Source: Desulfovibrio porci
GTDB lineage: Bacteria; Desulfobacterota; Desulfovibrionia; Desulfovibrionales; Desulfovibrionaceae
Length of the DNA stretch: 64,000 nucleotides
Reading direction: 5' to 3'
Assembly: GCF_009696265.1 (NCBI RefSeq)
Contig: NZ_VUMH01000007.1
Coordinates: 1-64,000, forward strand
The notes beneath the pieces are model-generated. The model was not told the origin of the DNA. It worked only from the letters and a program-made list of their open reading frames with translations, and did not search any database. Within the stretch, counting starts at the first letter, position 1, and each line of letters begins with the position of its first letter. Shown here piece by piece: positions 20,301 to 28,961 of this stretch. The translations under genes were made by a program, and so were the position numbers.

Positions 20301-21170
20301 GTGCGCATGCTGATGGTGCTGGGCAATTGCGTCGCGGAACGTCTGGCCGGGCTGCTGGCCGGGTATACCCCGTTGCGCGGGAAATGGAATGTCCTCCCGG
20401 TCCCTGTAATCCAGCGGGTGCAGGTCGGGGCGGAAACCGACGCTCTGGCCGCGCGGGCGGCGCGTTGCGATCTGGTGTTCAGCCAGCCTCTGTTCAGCTA
20501 CGGCGCTTGCAATACCGCAAGCCTGAGGCCCCTGCTGGGAGGGCGGCTGGTAACCTTCTCCGCGCCCAACTTCGAGGCCTATTTCCCCGACGTGCTGAAC
20601 GTGCCCGGCGGAGGCGCTGAAGAGCGTTTCCCTCCGCCGCTGGAATGGCACAGCCGCGTCATCGTGCAGTGCCGCGCCGCCGGTCTGCCCTTGGAAGAGG
20701 TGACCGAGGTCTACGTCAATCATGTACTGTTCAGGGCTCCGGCGGTGCGCCGAGCCCTGGAGCGCACCTGGGAGAAGTACGCCCGGCGGGAACAGGACGT
20801 GGCTTTGGGCACGCTGGATATGGCGCGCCGGGAATACGCGCGCGAAGCGCTGTTTTACACCTGGAATCACCCCGGCGAGAGAATGCTGGCCAGCCTGTTC
20901 GCCGGGATGTTGCGCGTTCTGGGGCTGACGATCACGCGGGAGGCGGCCATGCGGGAAATCCGCAATGGCCCGTGGAGTTTCGGTTTCAACAGCTGGCCCA
21001 TCATCACCCGCTACCACGACCTGTTCGTTTTTCCCGGACGGGAATGGTTCCGTGTGGGAGGAAAACGGGTGAGTATTGAAGATGCGGCCGCCGGCTATTA
21101 CACGTATTACGATTTTCACCCGCATGTCTTTGCGGCCGCGCTGAAGCGCATGGCGGAAAAAACAGCGTAA
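20301..21170 (+). CDS. WcbI-like polysaccharide biosynthesis protein
   Basis: The 289-residue product begins MLMVLGNCVAERLAGLL-like and then has SQPLFSYGACNT and FSAPNFEAYFPD, resembling the WcbI family of putative acetyltransferases in capsule loci. The GNC and later T/N residues match the oxyanion-type pattern of that family. GGAG lies 8 bases before the GTG at 20301; an ATG two codons later is possible. It sits between KdnB- and KdnA-like genes, so it probably decorates the same envelope sugar. The donor and acceptor are unknown. Confidence 0.65.
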   Translation: MRMLMVLGNCVAERLAGLLAGYTPLRGKWNVLPVPVIQRVQVGAETDALAARAARCDLVFSQPLFSYGACNTASLRPLLGGRLVTFSAPNFEAYFPDVLNVPGGGAEERFPPPLEWHSRVIVQCRAAGLPLEEVTEVYVNHVLFRAPAVRRALERTWEKYARREQDVALGTLDMARREYAREALFYTWNHPGERMLASLFAGMLRVLGLTITREAAMREIRNGPWSFGFNSWPIITRYHDLFVFPGREWFRVGGKRVSIEDAAAGYYTYYDFHPHVFAAALKRMAEKTA

Positions 21171-21255
21171 AGCGGGCAAGTTTCGCCGGGCCGGTTCCGC
21201 CGTGAAACAGGTGGACCGCTTCTTCATCCCCGTCATTATCCGGGAGGATTCACAT

Positions 21256-22449
21256 ATGGACATCAAGGTCAATTTCAGCGGACGCGCCATCCGCTATACG
21301 GAAGAAGAAATCGCCGTGGTCGTGGAGGCCATGCGCAACGCCGATCCCCTGACCCAGGGCCGTTACATGCGCGAGTTTGAAAGCAAGTTCGCACGCTACC
21401 AGGGCGTGGCCGAGGGCAGCTGCTTCACCACCATGAACGGTTGCGCGGCCCTGGAAATGTCGGCCCAGCTCTGCCGCTTCAAGCCCGGCGACGAGCTGGT
21501 CATTCCCTCGCATACCTTTACGGCTTCGGCCTACCCCTATCAAAAAAAGGGCGCGCGTCTGGTCTGGGCCGACGTGGACCCGCTCACCCGCGTGGTCACC
21601 GCCGCAAGCATTGAAAAAGTCCTGACGCCCAGCACCAAAGCCGTGGTGGTGGTCCACCTTTACGGCTATGTGGCGGACATGCCCGCCATCGCGGCCCTCT
21701 GCAAGGAGCGCGGCCTGATTCTCATTGAGGACGCGGCCCAGGCCATCGGCGCGGAGGTGGACGGCAAAAAGGCGGGCAGCTTCGGGGACATGGCCGTGTT
21801 TTCCTTCCACTCGCACAAGAATCTGACCACTCTGGGCGAGGGCGGCATGCTCTACGTGCGCGACCCGGCCCTGGCCGCCGTGGTGCCCGCCCTGCGCCAC
21901 AACGGGCACTGCACCTATGACTTCGAGCGCCCGGACTACTGGAAACCGGCCATGGGCAACGTGGACGTGCCCATGCTGGACGGCGACATGCTCATGCCCA
22001 ACAACTACTGCCTGGGCGAGGTGGAATGTGCGCTCGGCGCGAAGCTGCTGGACCGCATCGACCGGATCAACGACGAAAAGCGCGCGCGGGCCCTGCGCTT
22101 TATGGACGCCCTGGCCGACTTTCCGGAACTGGAATTCCACCGCGTAGACAACCGCCGCCACAATTATCATCTGCTGGCCGCGCGCATGACCGCCGGGCCG
22201 GAGATGCGCGACCGCTTCATGCGCGCCATGTCCCAAGAAAAAGGCGTCAAATGCGTGGTGCAGTACATTCCGCTGGACCGCTACGACTATTACCGGCGTT
22301 TGGGCTACGGCTCGGCGGACTGCCCCAATGCGGACGCCTTTTTCGACAGCATGATATCCTTCCCCTTCCAGCACTGGCTGAGCGAGGAGGATTTCAACTA
22401 CATGCTGGCGGCCACGCGCGACGTCCTGACTGCCTTGCGCCGGGGGTAG
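21256..22449 (+). CDS. kdnA: KdnA-like DegT/DnrJ/EryC1/StrS aminotransferase
   Basis: The 397-residue PLP-dependent sugar transaminase shows an SHTFTASAYPYQ stretch, IEDAAQAIGAE with the PLP-pyridine Asp near residue 160, and FSFHSHKNLTTLGEGG with the Schiff-base Lys near residue 190. KdnA uses the 8-oxo product of KdnB to form 8-amino-3,8-dideoxy-octulosonate. GGGAGG 8 bases before the ATG at 21256 fixes the start; a frame open to 21202 is not supported. The next gene follows after 7 bases. Specificity is inferred from the neighbour kdnB. Confidence 0.78.
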   Translation: MDIKVNFSGRAIRYTEEEIAVVVEAMRNADPLTQGRYMREFESKFARYQGVAEGSCFTTMNGCAALEMSAQLCRFKPGDELVIPSHTFTASAYPYQKKGARLVWADVDPLTRVVTAASIEKVLTPSTKAVVVVHLYGYVADMPAIAALCKERGLILIEDAAQAIGAEVDGKKAGSFGDMAVFSFHSHKNLTTLGEGGMLYVRDPALAAVVPALRHNGHCTYDFERPDYWKPAMGNVDVPMLDGDMLMPNNYCLGEVECALGAKLLDRIDRINDEKRARALRFMDALADFPELEFHRVDNRRHNYHLLAARMTAGPEMRDRFMRAMSQEKGVKCVVQYIPLDRYDYYRRLGYGSADCPNADAFFDSMISFPFQHWLSEEDFNYMLAATRDVLTALRRG

Positions 22450-22456
22450 GGCGGCG

Positions 22457-24142
22457 GTGAAAGAACGCTGCATCGTCATCCCGGCCGTCAAGAAGAACGC
22501 GGTCATCCCCGACCAGCTGGTCAAAAAGCTGGCCGGGGTCACGCTCATGGAGCGGGCCATCCACACGGCGCGCGCCGTGGCGCCGGGCGAGGACATCGTA
22601 GCACTTACGGACAGCCAGGAAATCTCGCTGATCTGCGAGCGGGCGGGCGTGGGCTTTCACTGGAACAAGGACCTGCGCTTCACCAGTCTGGACATTGTGG
22701 CCGAGATGCGCGACCTGCTGGGCGAGCTGGCCCGGCGCTACGAGCATTGCGTCATCCTGCGCGCCTCCTGCCCGCTGCTGACCTGGGTGGACGTGGAGGA
22801 CGCCTGGAAAAAATACCTGGAGGCCGGGGCCGACAGTCTGGTCACGGTGAAGAGCGTGCGCCAGCGCATCTGGAACGTGCGCGGCGACAGTCTGGAAAGC
22901 CTGCTGGACAGCACCGCGGGCACGGACGGCGGTGAGGAACAGTTTCTGGTGGAAAGCCGGGCCCTGATCATCCTGCGTCTGGCTCTGCTGCGGGAGAGCG
23001 CGGGAGCGGACGCGACCCCGGCTCCGGCCCTGTCGGCGGGCCATCCTCCGGTCCGGCATCCGGGCAAGGTCATCCCTTATTTTCTCAACGAGCGGGCTAT
23101 TGAGATCCAGTCCTATCAGGACTGGTGGATCTGCGAGCGCCTGCTGCTGCGGCGGCATGTGGTCTTTGTGGTGGCCGGGTACCCGGCCATCGGCATGGGG
23201 CACGTCTTCCGCGCGCTCATGCTGGCCCACGAGATCACCAGCCACAAGATCACCTTTGTCTGTACCCGCGAAAGCGAACTGGCCGTGGAAAGCATCGCCC
23301 GCAAGGAGTACCGCATCGTGCGCCAGGGCAACGAGGATCTGGTCGACACGGTGCTGGGCCTGCGGCCCGATCTGGTGGTCAACGATTTTCTGAATACCGG
23401 CACGGCCTATATGGAGCGTCTGCGCGCGGGCGGCGCGCGCTGCGTCAACTTCGAGGACGAGGGGCCGGGCGCGGAACTGGCCCAACTGGTGGTCAACGCC
23501 CTGTACGAGAGCGGCCAGAGCACGGAACGTCTGCGCTGCGGGCCGGACTATTTCTGCCTGCGCGACGAGTTCGTGGGCGCGGCGCGCAATCCCCTGCGGC
23601 CCGAGACGCGCACCGTGCTGATCACCTTTGGCGGCACGGATCAGCGGGACTGCTCGCGCCGGGTGCTGGACATCATCGAGCCCATCTGCCGGGCCTACGG
23701 CATCGCCATCCGCCTGGTGGCCGGGCCGGGATACGCCCACAAGGAGGCCATGGAGGCCCACCTGCGCGCGCTGGAAAATCCTCTGGTGAGCTTCACCTGG
23801 GCCACCAACGTCATGAGCCGTATGATGGAAGGCGCGGATCTGGCCGTCTGCTCGGCCGGACGCACGGTCTACGAACTGGCGCACATGCGCGTGCCCGGCA
23901 TGGTGCTGGCCCACCACGAACGCGAGGCCCGGCACACCTTTGCCCGGCCGCGCAACGGCTTTGCCTTTATGGGCCTCATGGACCGCGTGGACGACGTGAA
24001 AATCCGCAACGTCTTTCTGGCCATGCTCAAGCAGACCCGGCGGGCGCGCTTCTGGGAGCGCCAGAATCGGCTGGACTTCACGGCCAACAAGGCGCGGGTG
24101 GTTGGCTTGATGCTGGGCCTGCTTGACAAGGACGGGGCATGA
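22457..24142 (+). CDS. Bifunctional cytidylyltransferase / PseG-like glycosyltransferase-fold protein
   Basis: The 561-residue product joins two domains. Residues about 1-215 are an NTP-sugar transferase of the CMP-acylneuraminate/Kdo synthetase type (CIVIPAVKKN, then VILRASCPLL). Residues about 225-545 have a GT-B fold like PseG, with GYPAIGMGHVFRALML, ITFGGTDQRDCSRRV and VCSAGRTVYELAHMRVPG. The N-domain probably activates an eight- or nine-carbon acid sugar with CTP, and the C-domain may hydrolyse a nucleotide sugar or transfer a glycosyl group. A GTG start follows the kdnA-like gene by 7 bases and the stop overlaps the next ATG. Confidence 0.75.
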   Translation: MKERCIVIPAVKKNAVIPDQLVKKLAGVTLMERAIHTARAVAPGEDIVALTDSQEISLICERAGVGFHWNKDLRFTSLDIVAEMRDLLGELARRYEHCVILRASCPLLTWVDVEDAWKKYLEAGADSLVTVKSVRQRIWNVRGDSLESLLDSTAGTDGGEEQFLVESRALIILRLALLRESAGADATPAPALSAGHPPVRHPGKVIPYFLNERAIEIQSYQDWWICERLLLRRHVVFVVAGYPAIGMGHVFRALMLAHEITSHKITFVCTRESELAVESIARKEYRIVRQGNEDLVDTVLGLRPDLVVNDFLNTGTAYMERLRAGGARCVNFEDEGPGAELAQLVVNALYESGQSTERLRCGPDYFCLRDEFVGAARNPLRPETRTVLITFGGTDQRDCSRRVLDIIEPICRAYGIAIRLVAGPGYAHKEAMEAHLRALENPLVSFTWATNVMSRMMEGADLAVCSAGRTVYELAHMRVPGMVLAHHEREARHTFARPRNGFAFMGLMDRVDDVKIRNVFLAMLKQTRRARFWERQNRLDFTANKARVVGLMLGLLDKDGA

Positions 24143-24675
24143 GCGCCCCGGCGGGAATGCGGCGCATCAGTCAGCGCGTCGCGGTCTGTTTTGTTTTTTT
24201 GCTCTGCGCCCCGCTGGCCTGCGCGTGGACGGCGCGCGCCGGGGAGGTTGCGGGGTTGCCGCTGCCGCCGGGTCTGGCCTGTGGCGATTTTCTGGCCATG
24301 GCCGGGAAGAAGCCGGATGTTCTGGAATTTCTGGGTTGTGAGCGGGGCCGCGACGCGCAGATTTCCGTGCTGGCGGCCCGCTATCGGGTACGCGGCGCGG
24401 ATGCGGCCTTGGCGGAGGACGTGCTGCGGCGCGAAAGCGGTATGGCCCCGCTGGTTTTTGTCTGTTGCCGCTGGGAAATGCGAAAATTCGGGCAGGGGAG
24501 CTTCAGCTTCCGCCAACCGGGTTTGTCCGCCGCACGGGCCGAGGCGGACGGCGGCCTGCTTTCCGTCTACCGTGTCCGCATGGGCAGCGGCGACACCGAA
24601 TATTATCAACGCGACGAGTGGCTGCTGATCCCCTGGTTTTACGTCACGGTGCTTCTGGATCTGGAACGGCCCTGA
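24139..24675 (+). CDS. Secreted protein, possibly DUF4952-like
   Basis: The 178-residue product has a cleavable-looking signal peptide (hydrophobic residues about 13-30, ending near ACAWTARAG) and a periplasmic domain with CGDFLAM, KPDVLEFLGCE and a Y-R-V-x-G-x-D-A-A pattern, which resembles DUF4952 proteins. It starts within the stop of the preceding fusion gene (ATGA), so it is co-translated with the sugar cluster. The function is unknown, and the family match is from memory and uncertain. Confidence 0.6.
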   Translation: MSAPAGMRRISQRVAVCFVFLLCAPLACAWTARAGEVAGLPLPPGLACGDFLAMAGKKPDVLEFLGCERGRDAQISVLAARYRVRGADAALAEDVLRRESGMAPLVFVCCRWEMRKFGQGSFSFRQPGLSAARAEADGGLLSVYRVRMGSGDTEYYQRDEWLLIPWFYVTVLLDLERP

Positions 24676-24703
24676 GTCCGCCGCGAGGTAGAAGGAAAAT
24701 CCT

Positions 24704-25411
24704 ATGTCCCACAATGTCCGCCGCCGCAAGGTTGTGGCTGTTGTTCAGGCCCGGCTGGGTTCCAGCCGCTTGCCCCTGAAATCCCTGCTCTGTCTGCGCG
24801 ATCTGCCGGTCATCGACTGGGTGACGCGTCGCCTGGCGCAATCCCGCCGTCTGGATCAGGTCATGGTGGCCGTGCCGGACACGGCGCTGGATCAGGCGCT
24901 TCTGGAGCATTTGCGCCGCCGGGGCGTGCCCTGCATGGCCGGGCCGGAGGAGGACGTGCTGGCCCGTTTCTGTCTGGCGGCCCGGCAGGCGGAGGCGGAG
25001 CTGGTGGTGCGCGTCTGCGCGGACAATCCCCTGATCTGGGGCGAGGCCGTGGACCGGCTGGTGAATTTTTATGAAGCAACGGGCTGCGATTACGCCTACA
25101 ATCATATCCCGCGCAACAACCGCTGGCCCGACGGCCTGGGGGCCGAAATCCTGTCCCGCGACCTGCTGGACGGCCTGGACGCCAGGGCCAGGCAGGCCTC
25201 GCAACGCGAACACTGCCTGAATTACATCTGGGATAACCCCGCCGATTTCCGCATTGCCACCTTTGACCCGGAAGAGCCCTGGCTCTGCCGTCCGGACCTC
25301 AAGCTGGACCTGGACCGGCCCGAGGACTTCCGGCGGCTGGCGCTGCTGCCGCTCACGCCGGACATGGACGCGCGGGCCATTGTGGATGTGTGCGGGAAGG
25401 ATCAGCCGTAG
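24704..25411 (+). CDS. SpsF-like cytidylyltransferase domain protein
   Basis: The 235-residue product starts VVAVVQARLGSSRLPLKSLL, the signature of the SpsF/CMP-Kdo synthetase-homologue group, and has RVCADNPLI and LDLDRPEDFRRL later. It would transfer a nucleotide to an envelope sugar. Together with the cytidylyltransferase domain of the gene at 22457, this gives two nucleotide-transfer functions in one cluster. It is the last gene before the IS481 element. Confidence 0.78.
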   Translation: MSHNVRRRKVVAVVQARLGSSRLPLKSLLCLRDLPVIDWVTRRLAQSRRLDQVMVAVPDTALDQALLEHLRRRGVPCMAGPEEDVLARFCLAARQAEAELVVRVCADNPLIWGEAVDRLVNFYEATGCDYAYNHIPRNNRWPDGLGAEILSRDLLDGLDARARQASQREHCLNYIWDNPADFRIATFDPEEPWLCRPDLKLDLDRPEDFRRLALLPLTPDMDARAIVDVCGKDQP

Positions 25412-25596
25412 AGCGTTTCGGCATTGAAAATGCTGCGGAATGCCTGGACGGATGCGAGAGCATTTGTCCGCATCACATGAAGAGGAAAAGCGGCATTTTC
25501 CGCAGCAGCCAGGCCGCGCCGAATTTGGCTGGAGGTCTTTTATTCATCCGCTGTTCATACTCGGCACCTGATCTATAACGAGGGCGAGGGCTGAGC

Positions 25597-25600
25597 CTAG
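25597..25600. repeat. CTAG target site beside IS481-family element (left)
   Basis: CTAG here and at 26627-26630 flank the element directly. The same tetranucleotide borders the partial copy at 129-132. This agrees with the known NCTAGN preference of IS481. Confidence 0.7.
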
Positions 25601-26626
25601 CTGTAGAGTGTCAACACGTTGTTCACCCTCCAGAAAGTTTTGAGGCTGGAGGTTTTCTGCCAAGAGCCGTATGAGGATGCAGGAAATTGTAACATTGTGT
25701 CCAGATCGGCAGATACGCTGTTCGCTTCCACGAGTGGGTATATGTTCTTGCGTATGCCCACTCTTTTAAGGCAGTTCTGGTGAAGCGTTTCGCCTTACCA
25801 TTGATTTAAGGATGATAAGGCCGTGTGCGCTTATGCTTGATGCCCAACTCGCGGCAAGCTTTCCGAAATTTCCATGGCATATAACAAGAGCCGTTATCCG
25901 TCAGGACGCGCTCCACTTTGATGCCGTGTTCAGTGTACCAAGCAACGGCAAACCATAAAAACTCCACTGCCGATTCCGCTGTTTCATCCGGCAAGACCGC
26001 CGTATATGCCGCCCTGGAAGCGTCATCCACGCAGACATGCAAGTATTCCCAACCCGGCCGACGGCGGCGGACTTGCCGCGTTCCCGCTTTTTTGTGTCCG
26101 ATTCCGTCAATTTTACCAAGCCGTTTTATGTCCAGATGAAGCATTTGCCCCGCTTTCTCCCACTGGTAGCGGTGAACCGGTTCCTTTTTTCCCAGTGAAG
26201 AAAGACGGGAGCAGCCGAGTTTCCGCAGAGCCCGGAACACGCTGCTACGCCCCAGACCCAGCCGCAAGGCAATCGCGTCGCCGGTTAAGCGCTCTTTGCG
26301 CAGGGCCAGAACACAACCAAGTTCATATTCCGTCAGCTTGTTCCGGCAACGCCTGGGCCGGGAACTTCTATCAACAAGGTTCGCAGAACCTCCCTGACGG
26401 TAACGGCGCATCCATTTTCTGGCGGTTCGCAGGCTTACCCCAAACCCCGCTGCCACTATCGAGGCAGGGGCGGAGCCCATCCGCCGGATCATTTCTTCTC
26501 GACCTCTGGCCGTCAGTTTGGCATTCTTATGGCTGTTCACCTTCTCCCTCGGTCGGTTTGCTGTTGTCTGGTGACTCCAGCTCTACCGATTTGGGGGAGG
26601 GTGAACAACCTATTGAAACATTACAG
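25601..26626. mobile_element. IS481-family insertion sequence, complete but probably inactive
   Basis: The ends CTGTAGAGTGTCAACACGTT at 25601 and, reverse-complemented, CTGTAATGTTTCAATAGGTT at 26626 continue into GTTCACCCTC as about 30-bp imperfect terminal inverted repeats. Direct CTAG repeats flank it. It contains one transposase frame on the minus strand, broken by a stop codon. The 1026-bp size is normal for the family. The element separates the sugar cluster from the AT-rich island. Confidence 0.9.
25623..26540 (-). pseudogene. IS481-family transposase with premature stop
   Basis: From a GTG at 26540 the frame encodes an N-terminal helix-turn-helix region (VSLRTARKWMRRYRQGG) and an integrase-core domain with LHLDIKRLG and VLTDNGSCY supplying the first two acidic residues of the DDE triad. 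The frame stops at 25806 right after RPYHP, where the family has RPYHPQTNGKAERF. Reading on in the same frame gives INGKAKRF and a normal C-terminus to a TGA at 25625-25623, which would make about 305 residues. So a single TAA replaces the conserved Gln codon and the final catalytic Glu region is lost. Transposition would need suppression or a helper. Confidence 0.85.
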
Positions 26627-26844
26627 CTAGGATCTTCGAGGCAGCAGGATGCAGAACGCAAACCGAACTAACTGACTTTTTAGGGTTCAAGCAATCGTCA
26701 CTGGGTATTGACAGAGCAAGAAGTAAAGTTTCTAAACCAACTGATTGTGTGGAATGCGTTCAATTAAAACATTTATGTGTAAATCAAATGTTCTCACCAC
26801 GTGAGTATTCATTTAAAGAAATAATAGCGGAAATTGCTAGGTGA
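26627..26844 (+). pseudogene. IS-truncated fragment of a helix-turn-helix (CI-repressor-like) gene
   Basis: An open frame leaves the IS end and reads RIFEAAGCRTQTELTDFLGF and continues to a TGA at 26842-26844. The start resembles the HTH segment of phage CI-type repressors (E-A-x-G-C-x-T-Q-x-E-L-x-x-F-L-G). No start codon is present; the 5' part was lost at the IS481 insertion, and no matching start lies on the other side. The second half does not match the family, so a frameshift or decay is likely. It is AT-rich, like the island to its right. Confidence 0.4.
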
Positions 26845-26875
26845 ATTGCGATTAAATTAAAAAATAGCTCAAAAG

Positions 26876-27847
26876 TTATCGTTTAACAATGACAATACAT
26901 TTTCGTTTACAAATTTCGTCATCAACTGCAGGCCCAACATCATTCGGAATTATTAAGCTACGTTTTTTGGATTCCAGTTTATCCAAGCAGGAAATAAATT
27001 TAGCTCTGTCCTTAGAATAGAGGGCTTCGATGATGGTATTGAAGGGGGATATATTGAGATACAAGTTACCACCTAGTTCAGCCTTCTTTGACTCCAAAGC
27101 CGCGCGCAGCTCACTAACGGAAGATTCATAAAGTTTTAAAAACTGTGACGTGTTTTCTGCAAGTCTTTTGAGATCAGGCGGAAGTTCTTTTTCGTCCCAA
27201 AACTCATGGAATATTGAAATACACTCTTCAATATGACGATAATCAAAGTGATTTCTTTGAAGAAGTTTTGATTCCCCTAGTGCTTTAGCCTCTAAAATAC
27301 TTAATTCGGCATGCTCAAGCATTGACTTCAGTTGGTATGCGACTCGTTCAAGCGCCCAGTTTGGCGAGTGTGATTTGTAAACTAAATCATGGGTCGCAAT
27401 ACTCCAAGCGTGTTGCAAGAAGGTTTTGATTTGTATTTCAAAGTTAAGGCTGCATAATCCAGCCTTATCGCTCCATTTTTCGCCTAATTGGCAAACAAGA
27501 CGTATATCAGTGAATTGAAACTCCCATGGTTTCTGTTTACCAAAAACATTATCCGTCGGCCTCCTTATTAAAATTTCAAAATTATTATTTACGAGATCAA
27601 GAGCTTGATCTATTTTAGAATAATCCTCGACAACAATTGTAGCTGCATAAAAATCATCAATGTCTGGGGAAGAATAGCGACCAGTTTCAAGCTTGAGTGC
27701 ATAGCTTAATTCTTCCTTTAGCCTGCTTTCAAAGTGCCAACGATCGTTCTTTTGAGATCGAATAATTTCATCAACTAATTTTTTTAAAATTCCGTATAGC
27801 TCAAAGCGCTCTTTATAGATCTCTCTGATACAAGATGCTATTTTCAT
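26876..27847 (-). CDS. RelA/SpoT-domain protein (putative nucleotide synthetase effector)
   Basis: The 323-residue product has a RelA/SpoT synthetase-like domain at about residues 35-160: SRLK at 41-44 with Ser48 and Lys52 (the ATP-binding R-x-K...S...K pattern), an acidic pair at 64-65 (the Mg-binding Asp region), EIQIKT at 137-142 with the catalytic Glu, and His153 before DLVYK. The usual G-x-R after the Asp is replaced (AAT), and the guanine-stacking Y-x-H region reads DIRLV. Activity on GTP/GDP is therefore doubtful and another acceptor, such as ATP or tRNA, is possible. A helical C-terminal region follows. It is the last gene of the island operon, 8 bases after the DUF262 gene. Confidence 0.8.
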   Translation of the reverse strand: MKIASCIREIYKERFELYGILKKLVDEIIRSQKNDRWHFESRLKEELSYALKLETGRYSSPDIDDFYAATIVVEDYSKIDQALDLVNNNFEILIRRPTDNVFGKQKPWEFQFTDIRLVCQLGEKWSDKAGLCSLNFEIQIKTFLQHAWSIATHDLVYKSHSPNWALERVAYQLKSMLEHAELSILEAKALGESKLLQRNHFDYRHIEECISIFHEFWDEKELPPDLKRLAENTSQFLKLYESSVSELRAALESKKAELGGNLYLNISPFNTIIEALYSKDRAKFISCLDKLESKKRSLIIPNDVGPAVDDEICKRKCIVIVKR

Positions 27848-27855
27848 GGCTTCAT

Positions 27856-28941
27856 TTAACTTTGCAGAGCTTCGGTTAAAGCACTAAGACGGCTTTCCCT
27901 TTGAGGCAAATCTGTGCTAGCCCCTTGAGAACCCGCTGCGTATTTTCTCACATAGCTCGGTACATCTACTGACGAGAGATATTCTTCATTATCCTCATAT
28001 TCAGATTGCGCAGCAATGAAATCTCCAACTTGGGCCATGAAGACTGAGTATGCTTCAGAAGACTGCTGCACATTTATGTTTTCAATGATAGATATAGCTG
28101 CCCATAAGGTATAGAGATGTTTTTGGTCAGAGGCAAAGGTCGAAACACATGCATTGAACTGTTCCATTTCTTCAAGAATTTTTAAAGTAGATTGAAATTT
28201 ATCTTCCAGTGCATATGGATCAAAAGCGATGTCTTCATCCCCTTCTTCAGCTGGTATGTCATAAGCTGAATAAAATTTATCAATCAATGCTTGGTCAAAA
28301 CCATGTATCTTTTGGTCTATGGAAACCATGAGCAGTTCTGATATAAACTGTACATCACGCATCCTTTTCGTTCGTGCTTTTGTTGCTATTTTTACCTGCT
28401 CCCAAAAAGAGTTATCCGCCATTTTCTCGCAAAAGGAAATGAACCATCCATCATATTTTGCATGTCTCAATTCTTGTTCGGTAAGCTTTCTAGAATTTCT
28501 ATTTAGTCTGTCGAAAACTTCATTAATTGTAATTGATGCATTGTCTGGTATAGTAACATGCTCAACTATAATTTCATAATTAAGAAATATTTCTCTATAT
28601 TGCTTTTCCTCGTTTATTTTCTTCCAACGTTTTCCATTAACTCTATCATCGCCAAAATCACGCCCAGCAGATATTTTATTGTTAAAAAATAAAAATATTG
28701 TTTCCAGCCTTTGCTTGCCGTCGACAACGTCATAGGTAATATTGCCTTTATCATCAATTTTTTTACATAGATAAATTGGTGGTGAAGGGTAGTTCCTTAG
28801 AACAGTATCAATGAAAAATCTTCTATCCCTACCGCTCCAAACACTTTTCCTCTGGTAAGGAGGGTCTAGATCTATCTTTTCTTGGCGATAAAGGTCTAGA
28901 AACCAAGAGATATCTTGAGTTCTGGGGCTTCTGCTGTACAT
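27856..28941 (-). CDS. DUF262 (GmrS/ParB-like) domain protein
   Basis: The 361-residue product has the DUF262 signature: DPPYQRKSVW at about residues 26-35 and DVVDGKQRLETI at 71-82, where DGKQR is the ParB/Srx-like nucleotide-binding motif. In GmrSD and SspE proteins this domain is an NTPase that gates an HNH nuclease (DUF1524). Here no DUF1524 or H-N-H motif is visible, so this protein may sense DNA or nucleotide state and act through the RelA/SpoT protein encoded next. It lies 20 bases after the methyltransferase gene. Base composition is AT-rich, consistent with transfer. Confidence 0.85.
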   Translation of the reverse strand: MYSRSPRTQDISWFLDLYRQEKIDLDPPYQRKSVWSGRDRRFFIDTVLRNYPSPPIYLCKKIDDKGNITYDVVDGKQRLETIFLFFNNKISAGRDFGDDRVNGKRWKKINEEKQYREIFLNYEIIVEHVTIPDNASITINEVFDRLNRNSRKLTEQELRHAKYDGWFISFCEKMADNSFWEQVKIATKARTKRMRDVQFISELLMVSIDQKIHGFDQALIDKFYSAYDIPAEEGDEDIAFDPYALEDKFQSTLKILEEMEQFNACVSTFASDQKHLYTLWAAISIIENINVQQSSEAYSVFMAQVGDFIAAQSEYEDNEEYLSSVDVPSYVRKYAAGSQGASTDLPQRESRLSALTEALQS

Positions 28942-28961
28942 ATTAACCTCTATAGTGAGTT

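Noticed and set aside
17013..21290. 1425-codon open frame on the minus strand
   Set aside because: It is antisense to folD, DUF805 and kdnB genes, which all have clear motifs on the plus strand.
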